Positions 1 through 6,997 of a DNA stretch of 20,772 nt are shown piece by piece. Source of the stretch: Hypsibius dujardini (Eukaryota > Tardigrada > Eutardigrada > Parachela > Hypsibiidae); NCBI GenBank assembly GCA_001579985.1, contig LRSR01003252.1:1-20772 (forward strand). Direction: 5' to 3'. Each line of letters begins with the position of its first letter. The first letter of the stretch is position 1. The position numbers were made by a program, and so were the translations under genes. The notes under the pieces were generated by a model, which saw nothing but the letters and a program-made list of their open reading frames with translations, was not told where the DNA came from and searched no databases.

Positions 1-513
1 AAAGTATCTGACGAGATCTCCGCCAGACCTCACCAGAATGGTCAATTACAATTCGTCAGAAACATTCTCCCGCCATTCAGCCATTGCTCAATTAAACTAT
101 TATCGTTAAATCTCGTGAAGTATAGACCAATAAAAATGAAGTACCGTCTTGTTTTGATTGGTCAAAGAAACAACGTGAACCACGCCTCTGAGACAACAGC
201 AACCGGAAATGCATAAATAGCGAACTCAGAAAAAGAACGGAGAACCCTTTATCCAAACAGACGTTAAATAATATTCACGTTTCACATTCACATTCATATA
301 AATTTGAAATATGTATGAAGTACGAAGTACGGTAGTATCAGTCGCTGCAAGTAAGAAACAGCAGCAAGCAAGATTCGAAAAATTGCACACGACACTGACT
401 TGAAAATTACGGAAATCAGAATGAGCTTTCTTGTAGAAATATGTCTCTCTACTTAAAGTTTCCAAAATAACTCAATGGAATTGCATTTGTTTCAATGCCG
501 GCTTTGCGTCCAG
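1..513. other. Non-coding flank or intron upstream of gene A
   Basis: No reading frame here resembles the first exon expected for the downstream cysteine-rich gene (a signal peptide, then a three-Cys segment). The last bases, CAG at 511-513, make a splice acceptor giving the phase-2 exon start seen in the other copies of the domain. The 3' part is therefore probably intron, and the missing first exon lies to the left of the window. A TATA-like CATAAATA sits near 212-219 and CCAAT-like motifs near 128 and 158, so an unrecognised promoter here cannot be excluded. Confidence 0.45.
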
Positions 514-2759
514 GCGAATTCAGGCACGCACAAAATGTGTGTGGGACTACGAAGAACGTTGCTCATTCGGACCATTCTCAACATTAACCAGCATGGCCAA
601 GGGGGATCTCCTCATGGCCAATGTCTGCGACGTCCCAGATGTGACCGAAAAGGCCATGGCCTTGACTCTGTGCATTGGCATGGCAGACGGCAAGGATCAA
701 GACATGTGTTCAATGGAGGTGACGAAAGCAGCTGAGACATTTGCTGTTGACTTGGTTTCCAATCACAAATCAATTGATCGGCCAACGGACTACGTTAATT
801 TCAAAATGTGCTGGTATGGATATGAAACATCTCCAACGACCTGTCGCTCCTATAATATTTCTGTTCTTCGGTATAGCTTCTTTCAGAAAATGGCGGCTTG
901 TCATCGACCGATTTTCCAAGAGAAATGCACCGGACCTCTTATGGCCACGTTGGTTGATTTCATAGGTGGATATGAACCAGTCGCGGTGCTGGATAACTTA
1001 ATCGAAGGAATTTACAAGATCTACAACTGCGATAAAGAGGTCCTAGCCAGTTGCCCCCAATCTACATGGATTTCCGATGAAGATACTCTCATGGATGAGG
1101 TCGAAAACGTCGAAGTTGCTGACATTGAAACTACTGGAGGTGATGAGGAACCCACGGAAGCTGGCTCATGCGATGTGATGAAATGCGTGACCCCTATTAA
1201 GGATGTCTTATGGTTGGCTAAAGAGCTGGCTACCTCCCAGCTGCAGCGTGAAATTGACGGAGATACACGGCCGGTTCCTTTTGACAAAAATCTGGCAAAG
1301 AACGTTTGCAAGTACGTGACGTAGAAAGGTCGTGTCACAGTGAATCGGTACGAAGCAACAGGAGTTTGGGTGTGTATAAAATGTGTGAGATGTGAGATGG
1401 GTCTTGGGGGATGGGAGAGGGGAGATTCATCTGGGAAATGATGGATTGGGGATGGGAAGTGGGGCATGTGAGATTTACTGCTGGGAGAGTGTAAACTGTG
1501 AGATGTAATGATGAGGATCTGGCGTTATCGAGTTTTCATCTAGAAGTGATATTTCCGTTGCCGTTTCCATTATTTTTCATTGGCTACAGCTATTGTACCT
1601 CTCCCTGGTAGTGTGTAAGCCCCAATAGCGCCCGGCTATTTCACCCTTCCTAAAATCCAAGATAACCCTATTTTACCTTTCCATGTAAACATCACCAGGG
1701 GCCTAAATTACGCCCCTGCTATTTTATCCTTCTCATGTTGTATGTCCGTCCGTTGTCCGTCCGTGCAATGTTCGTTTGTGCATCCGCGTGTCCGTCCGTC
1801 CATCCGCCCCCTGTTGTCCGTCCGTCCATCCGTCCGCCTGTTGTCCGTCCGTCCGTCCGTCCATCCGTCTGTTCGCCCGCCTGTTGTCTGGCCGGCCGTA
1901 CGAACAACGGACGGATGGACAACGGATGGACGGACAACGAACGGATAGACAACACGTGAGGAGTAAAATAGCAGGGGCGCGATCTGGGCCCCTGGTGATG
2001 TATACAGAGAGGGATAAAATAGTCGGGATTCTATTGGGCCTGAAAAGGGGGGGGGGGTAAAAAGCTACTCAATGTTTTATTTTTAAAGTGTTTTGGCGGC
2101 TTATTTTAAGCAACAAAAGGATGGGAATTGACGAGATTCTAACTGAAAACTATATTTTTTCAGAAAAGTTCAAGGCTCTGTAACCTGCTTCGCAAACTAT
2201 TCCACAAACTGTGTGGTGCAGAGCATCCCGTACTTGCAAATCCTCATCAACAATATTCTCGTTGCGTCAGAAGCCTGCGATCGACCGAACTTTTATGACA
2301 AGCTCGAGATTTTTTTCTCCTGTGAAGCCAGAGGACCGGAATTCGATCGATGTCAAACACGTCTCCATCAGTTGCAGCTAGCCATTATTGCTGGACTGAA
2401 GTCAAATCCGTCCGCCGCTATATCGCTCGTGACAGATGACATGCGAGAAATTCAAAGAATGATTTGTTGGTGAGTACAATTGTAGTTCCACAAAAACGCC
2501 TATTACGAATAGATGTTTATTTTATAGTGCGACACAGGAATTTACGGACTGCTATAATGAAGCATTCATATTGTCATGCCCGTCTCGAGCTGAGTCTGAT
2601 CTTTGGCTGAGCTATAAGGACTCCTACATGGGTATTTTTCAATGCCAATCCGATATGATGGCCACCTGTCCCGACAGTATTCTCACCGAATGGGAAGCGC
2701 TAGTTGGTGGCGCGGACAACGAGAAGGAGTATAGGCGCAGTCGATCTTTGGAACTTTAA
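514..2759 (+). CDS. Gene A: secreted-type cysteine-rich protein, two tandem 14-Cys domains (5' end missing)
   Basis: Inferred exons: 514-813, 877-1311, 2164-2469 and 2528-2759 (stop TAA); every junction is GT-AG and phase 2. About 423 residues lie in the window. Domain 1 shows 11 cysteines, starting IQARTKCVWDY and including a CC pair across the 814-876 intron, and ending ASCP. An acidic linker follows. Domain 2 has all 14: CDVMKC, NVC, TCFANY, TNC, EAC, FSC, DRC, ICC, TDC, LSC, FQC, ATCP. Cysteine spacing, splice positions and phase match gene C at 16620-17767 (the middle exon is 306 nt in both), and the C-termini are alike (RR..EL). The first exon, expected to carry a signal peptide, is outside the window. 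I cannot name the family. It broadly recalls helical Cys-rich extracellular domains of nematodes (DUF19 or CPG4 types), but that is a guess. Function unknown; probably extracellular or in the secretory pathway. Confidence 0.78.
814..876 (+). other. Hidden 63-nt intron inside gene A domain 1
   Basis: The interval starts GTATGG and ends GGTATAG. Its length is a multiple of three and it has no in-frame stop, so plain translation reads through it as an extra 21 residues with TGG (W) at the junction. Removing it joins TG to C, giving a Cys-Cys pair at the same place and phase (2) as the intron at 2470-2527 in domain 2 and at 17427-17508 in gene C. This is the main evidence that it is an intron. 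Confidence 0.8.
1619..2040. mobile_element. Foldback (long inverted-repeat) element with GTCC-rich core
   Basis: The left end GCCCCAATAG matches the reverse complement of the right end (GGCCCAATAG). The arms continue inward: left CATCACCAGGGGCC then CGCCCCTGCTATTTTA (about 1690-1730) against right TAAAATAGCAGGGGCG then GGGCCCCTGGTGATG (about 1966-2000). Inside the arms are tandem GTCC/GTTGTCC units on the left and their complement (GGAC units) on the right, so the whole element can fold on itself. No coding capacity and no clear target-site duplication. It lies wholly within an intron of gene A. Confidence 0.75.
1744..1950. repeat. Tandem (GTCC)n-type satellite, inverted at its 3' end
   Basis: Short GTCC units are grouped into longer units of about 27-35 bp (TGTTGTCCGTCCGTCCAT then CCGTCCGCC). 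From about 1903 the motif switches to the complementary orientation (AACGGACGGATGGAC). This is the core of the foldback element at 1619-2040. Open frames through it on both strands are an artefact of the 4-bp repeat. Confidence 0.8.
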
Positions 2760-3023
2760 TCGATATGCCCAAAAGATATGAATGAGGGTGGCCTTTTGTT
2801 TCTCCGGACCTTCCTGCTGTTACAGCAGCATTTTGTGGCTGCTAGTGCCCAGAAAATCTTATTCACATGCGTATATTAACTTGAATTGTGATCGGATGAC
2901 CATTGACCTACGTGACGATGCTTCCTGTGTACCGCTTTTGCCAAATTATTTCCTCAACCAATCGCCAGCCAGTTCATGCCCAATGCAACATGGGCTAGCA
3001 TAGAAACTAAAAACGTGAAATAC
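2760..3023. other. 3' flank of gene A
   Basis: No gene is supported after the TAA at 2757-2759. There is no AATAAA before 3023; the first is at 3139-3144, inside the adjacent inverted-repeat element. A short open frame over 2782-3003 has no recognisable features and is most likely untranslated region. Confidence 0.5.
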
Positions 3024-3837
3024 AGAGGGTCCGCCAGCAAAGTGCGGGCAGTTTCAGATACGCCGATTTTTAATGATGATGACGCAATGTTTTCGCAAAT
3101 ATTTTTAGTTACAAAACGTAGGCTGGCTCCTGTCCTATAATAAAAATTCCTAACTCAAGGTTTCACACCAAATTTGGTGAAGATATAACCAACATACCTA
3201 CAGCTTCAATATTGGTTGATGCTTTTGAAAAATTTTCCTTGTGGAATAATTAGAAAGGCTGCCAAGTTTGTTATTTTTATGCAACCTTTTCCCTGACTGT
3301 TACACTGAATAGGAGGGTGTCATTTTAACAATCTTGTTCTCTGTTGCTGTGAAAAGTCAAACAAAGGAAAGGCACCCTGATTTATTGATTGAGACTACCA
3401 TTCTGCAAAATCTAAAATGGATCTTGTTTAAGTCGGATGTTTTTTAGTTTCTAGTTTTTAGCGTTTCATGACGCTTTTTATTATTTGTCAACTAATTAGA
3501 TTGTGGGAGACATCCGCGGTCATTTTGAGACAGCTTTGAGCAACGTCGGGCCCGGTGGGACTGAAACAAGTTGATCATATTGGCAACTTTTCTCAACATG
3601 TAAAAAGCCTGAAAATGGAAGCTCTGAGGATGCTGTGAAAACGCCACTCACACCATTTCAATTAGTGGTCCCGGGTAAGTATCAGATTATTTTCAAAATC
3701 AATTTCAGCAAAGTTAAACATTCCTGATCTTTTAGTTGAAAAATAAGTGTTCGGGACACTCTGGTGTCCCAACCACTTATGTGTTTTGTTGATGTTGTTT
3801 TAAAGAAACTGTCCGCACTTTGCTGGCGGATCCCTCT
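3024..3837. mobile_element. 814-bp DNA element with about 32-bp terminal inverted repeats
   Basis: The left terminus 3024-3055 begins AGAGGGTCCGCCAGCAAAG. The right terminus 3805-3837 is its reverse complement with one extra base and one substitution (about 31 of 33 positions agree). The interior is AT-rich, non-coding and carries a short hairpin at 3743-3780. I could not fix a target-site duplication (flanks ..GAAATAC and TTAAGC..), so the superfamily is unassigned. It is a non-autonomous element by structure. Confidence 0.78.
3743..3780. repeat. Short hairpin inside the 814-bp element
   Basis: ATAAGTG (3743-3749) pairs with CACTTAT (3774-3780) and GGGACAC (3753-3759) with GTGTCCC (3764-3770), leaving a 4-nt TCTG loop and a small 3x3 internal loop. 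It is followed by the T-rich GTTTTGTTGATGTTG. It could be a sub-terminal structure of the element; no function can be assigned. Confidence 0.6.
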
Positions 3838-4038
3838 TTAAGCATTGCTCTAATCGGTTCTCATCCGTTTATCGTGGAATATTTTATGGTATTTACAGGC
3901 ATTCAACACCCACAGTTCATAACATCTAGAAGCTAGTGAACTTAGTCCCAAACGTGTAAGCCACATGCTGGGCGGGGCGGGATGTCACAAAAGTGGGCTC
4001 CTCAAAGGGTCGGAAAAGTAACGTGGCCAAAACTATAC

Positions 4039-4394
4039 GAGGTAAGGGCTATTGACCAGGCCATTTTAGAAATCGTGACTTAACCAGGCCGCTTTTTTTC
4101 AACGTTGATTTTCCGGCGCTGCAGTGCTGCCATGCCATAACAGATGGCTTGAAAACATTCAGAAAAATTCTCTGACCCATTTTAGTTCGTTTCTTAGCCT
4201 CACAGTTCGAATTTGGGTCCAAAAAAGGAAGGGAAGAATCTCAATGGAGAAGTGTGCAAGCAGTCTGGTAAAGGCGCCATTTCGGTTCCTTATGCGCTGT
4301 CGTTTCCTTAAAAACGACTTATGCGCCACCTGCTGGCCTCTCGGCCTGGTTAAATTACGATTTCTAAAACGGCCTGGTTAATAGCCTTTACCTC
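4039..4394. mobile_element. 356-bp MITE with 53-bp inverted repeats
   Basis: The left arm 4039-4091 (GAGGTAAGGGCTATTGACCA...) and the reverse complement of the right arm 4342-4394 (GAGGTAAAGGCTATTAACCA...) agree at 48 of 53 positions by eye. Each arm contains the motif ACCAGGCC twice. Similarity continues weakly outward (TATACGAGG against AGTATGAGG), so the true ends may lie a few bases outside. No target duplication identified and no coding capacity. Confidence 0.78.
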
Positions 4395-4748
4395 ATACTG
4401 TCCCGCCCTGGTAAAATAAATTGTTCGTTTTTTTTCGAACAGCTAGTATTGCAAGATATGTGTCTTGATGAAACAGTAGAAAGTAATCCACTGTCTGGTT
4501 AATTGTAGGAACAACCAGGTTAGGCGGAAACAGCTAGGCTCTTCACTCCGGACATTTTTCAGTAGAGCTTTAGTTTAATGGAACTCCAGATTAGACATCC
4601 TGTTGCAGGTACAAGTAAATGTCTTTCGGGCTGATTAACCAGATACAATTATACTGCAGTTTTCAGATAGCTATATGGAGCATATTTATTTGTCCATTGT
4701 TTGAGGAGGAGGTCTTTCCAGCAAAAGCAGCCCCTACCGAGAAACGAA

Positions 4749-4756
4749 GTTCCTAC
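4749..4756. repeat. Left 8-bp target-site duplication of the hAT element
   Basis: GTTCCTAC directly precedes the terminal repeat TAGAGGTGTGCA and is repeated exactly at 5532-5539 after the other terminus. An 8-bp duplication is the hallmark of hAT insertion. Confidence 0.9.
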
Positions 4757-5531
4757 TAGAGGTGTGCAGACTGCACCGCAGACCGCACGGCACTGCCGCA
4801 CGGTTTGCGGCGGTGCGGTGCGGTTTTGGACTGCTCGCGGTCTGCGGTGTGGTTGCGGTTTTGCATTTTTTAACCGCCTCAAACCGTGAAATATCTAAAA
4901 ACCAACTTGATTGTGCACGATAACTCTTTCCGTAGTTTTCACCACATGGTGCGTCAATTGTTCACGCTGGTAAGTTAGGGTTCGTGCTTTTAATGGGTTC
5001 GCAAATCACTGGAGTCCATAAATGGAACAGAACCGTGCGTTAAACCAGCTGTTCCGACTTAAAGACAACTTTGCGCCATGTTTGGGACTTCGGGTACTTT
5101 TTCACTATGACATTGGCGCTGCCATTTCGCTTCTTGAAATTTCTCCCGTTTTGTTTTTCCTGTGTCGGAGCCCTGTGGAAGATGCTGCTGAATTTTGGAA
5201 AGAAAACGAGAAGCAGTTTCCTGGAGTTGCGAAATTGGGGAAGAAATACTTGGCGACTCCTGCTAGAAGTGTTGCAAGTGAACGTTTGTTTAGCAAGGCG
5301 AGTTTTGTTCTTGACGGAGACCGCATTAGTCTACATTCGGATAAGGCAGACGACATTCTGTTTTTGTACAGTAATCGAGACAAATTTTGATCGAATCGAG
5401 CTGTTTTTGCGGTACGGTTGCGGTTAAGAAAAATTTAACTGCGGTCCGCGGCGGTGCGGTGCGGTCGCGGTTAAAAAATTGGGCTGTGGTGCGGTTAGCG
5501 GATTGATTTTGTTTAACCGTGCACAGCTCTA
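4757..5531 (+). mobile_element. Internally deleted hAT DNA transposon (775 bp)
   Basis: The terminal inverted repeats are TAGAGGTGTGCA (4757-4768) and, read in reverse complement, TAGAGCTGTGCA (5520-5531). They are flanked by the perfect 8-bp duplication GTTCCTAC. Sub-terminal GCGGTGCGGT-type repeats sit at both ends (about 4800-4860 and 5400-5500), a layout typical of hAT transposase binding regions. The interior keeps only the 3' end of a transposase gene (5022-5390). The intact duplication and open frame suggest a fairly recent insertion. The element cannot be autonomous, because the zinc finger and most of the RNase H-like core are absent. Confidence 0.92.
5022..5390 (+). pseudogene. hAT transposase fragment, C-terminal dimerisation region
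   Basis: The second half of this 122-residue frame has the hAT C-terminal signature: EFWKENEKQFPGVAKLGKKY, then LATPARSVASERLFSKA, then DRISLHSDKADDILFLYSN. This corresponds to the conserved W-x-n-FP-LA-yL-x-p-x-S-x-ERxFS-ag-R-L pattern of the dimerisation domain of hAT transposases. Full transposases usually have several hundred residues, so the DNA-binding zinc finger and most catalytic residues are missing. The N-terminal portion (MEQNRALNQL to about residue 50) is not recognisable and may be former intron. It lies within 4757-5531 and ends before the right sub-terminal repeats. It is either a relic or a fragment that could act as a dominant partner of a full-length enzyme. Confidence 0.85.
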
Positions 5532-5539
5532 GTTCCTAC
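5532..5539. repeat. Right 8-bp target-site duplication of the hAT element
   Basis: An exact copy of GTTCCTAC at 4749-4756, immediately after the terminal CAGCTCTA. Confidence 0.9.
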
Positions 5540-6997
5540 TGTACGGGATTATCGTATCAGAGCTTAATTTGACACGTGGTTTTTGAATATCGGTAGCCAT
5601 TTGCATGATCTTTCTTTGTCGTTTTGTCTTTGTCATTCTTTTTATAGCTTCCAAATTATTCAATGTATCGTCTCTATATGCTTTGCACGGCTGATGCTTG
5701 GGCCCTCGCTAGCGTGACCTCGGTCCTCTTGTTTAGATGCCCTGAAAGTTTGGCGAGCGAGCTTAACTGAATACGAAAGAAGGAAAATGAGGAAGAAAAC
5801 TGAGAAGGAATCTGTCGACCCCGTCTCCGGACCTGAGACGGGTTATATACAATGAATTTCTACCTCCCAATTCAGAGAGTTCCGCGGCACAACATACATA
5901 ACTTCACTAGGCACTCACGTAATAATCGAGACGTGTACAGAGACCAGCAATCCAGAGACCGTTCGTTACTAAGCCAAATACATCTACACTACGCGCTACC
6001 CAAAGTCACACAGCGTGACCGTACGCACCCAGATTACATGCATATTGCTAATAAATGTGTTACAAAATACCAGGATCTCATTGATCGTATGGCAATCATT
6101 AGGTTCTGTATTCATCAGCCTCGGCTTTCGCTGTTGTGGTCATGTGACTTTGTCAGTCGCTGGCCGTTGTGTGACAACATGTGTTGCGGTGTTTCAGTTT
6201 GGAATCTTTCTGGTACTGGGTTAGAGTAACTGGCGCTGCTGAGGTACAACAATAATTTTTACAATACTAAATTCACTCCACGACAACAGCATTTCGTAGC
6301 CTTAGGACCTTGATTTGTTCATTGAACTGCTTGGGGGACTGGACGTCATGTGTCACGTGTCAGGAATGCTCACTGCAAGTAGCACCATCCTGATCTCTGA
6401 AGAAGGTGGATTTACTACAGCAACTGGGGGTGTCCTATATTGCCTACCTCATTTATACGCGTCTGAAGTTCACGTCGATCTACTACTATCGCACAAAAGT
6501 GTATGTCATCCTAGTTACTACTGTATATTCCGCCTACAAAAGAAGACTTAAGAGATCCGTGAAATAGACGCCAGTTGCACATACAAAATCAGAGTGCCTC
6601 AAACTCCGGACTCGGTAAATATCTGTCCCTAGCGTCGTTTTTGCCTCTTTTGCCCCGCTCCCTCTCTCAGCCTCCCTATCAAATCTGGGAATTAGGAATG
6701 CTGGATTGTGGCATGGACCACTTGACTCGCGTTTCAGAAAAATTCAAAGCCTAACTTCTAAATGAATATTGTCAATAAAGTCCTTAAGATTGAGCCCCTT
6801 GTTTTCAAATGATCCCTCCCGTTAATTAATTGGTTGCACCTGAGTCCAGACCGCCTGGGATTTACACGGTGTGCTGTGCAGGATTATTTCCTGCACCGTC
6901 GCGATTGCGCCGGGAAATGAAGGCGATCACACTAACTGTCTCAACATTGGAACAATTCCTCTCCCAAAGATCAAATTATACTGTCAGCTAGAAACAA
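5540..6997. other. Intergenic region upstream of the GPCR gene
   Basis: No gene is supported. A 125-codon open frame at 5852-6229 has a basic, low-information composition with no domain or signal sequence, and I treat it as chance. A perfect 8-bp stem (CCCGTCTC / GAGACGGG) lies at 5820-5842. CT-rich sequence at about 6640-6690 may belong to the GPCR promoter, but no clear TATA box or start site was found. Confidence 0.5.

Larger units (their letters stand above)
1312..2163 (+). other. Large intron of gene A (852 nt)
   Basis: The donor GTACGT follows AA of a split Lys codon and the acceptor TTTTTTCAG precedes AAAAGTTC. The phase (2) equals that of gene C intron 1, in the same place in the domain. 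The intron contains the foldback element at 1619-2040, a run of 11 G at 2047-2057, and a G-rich stretch at about 1390-1470 that is otherwise featureless. Confidence 0.75.

Noticed and set aside
475-513. ATG at 475 as start of gene A
   Set aside because: It is out of frame (phase 0) with the phase-2 exon beginning at 514 and does not encode a signal peptide.
1021-1467. 148-codon minus-strand frame
   Set aside because: It is antisense to the gene A exon, whose Cys pattern and splice sites are conserved; its own composition is low-information.
1719-1960. Open frames on both strands across the GTCC array (Ser/Val/Arg/Pro-rich peptides)
   Set aside because: The short-unit repeat removes stops from several frames on both strands; it sits within an intron and a foldback element.
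4200-4215. B-box-like AGTTCGAATTT suggesting a tRNA gene
   Set aside because: Poor match to the consensus, no A-box or cloverleaf around it, and it lies inside the 356-bp MITE.
5852-6229. 125-codon frame upstream of the GPCR
   Set aside because: No signal peptide, domain or homologue within the window, and no paralogous counterpart upstream of the second GPCR copy.
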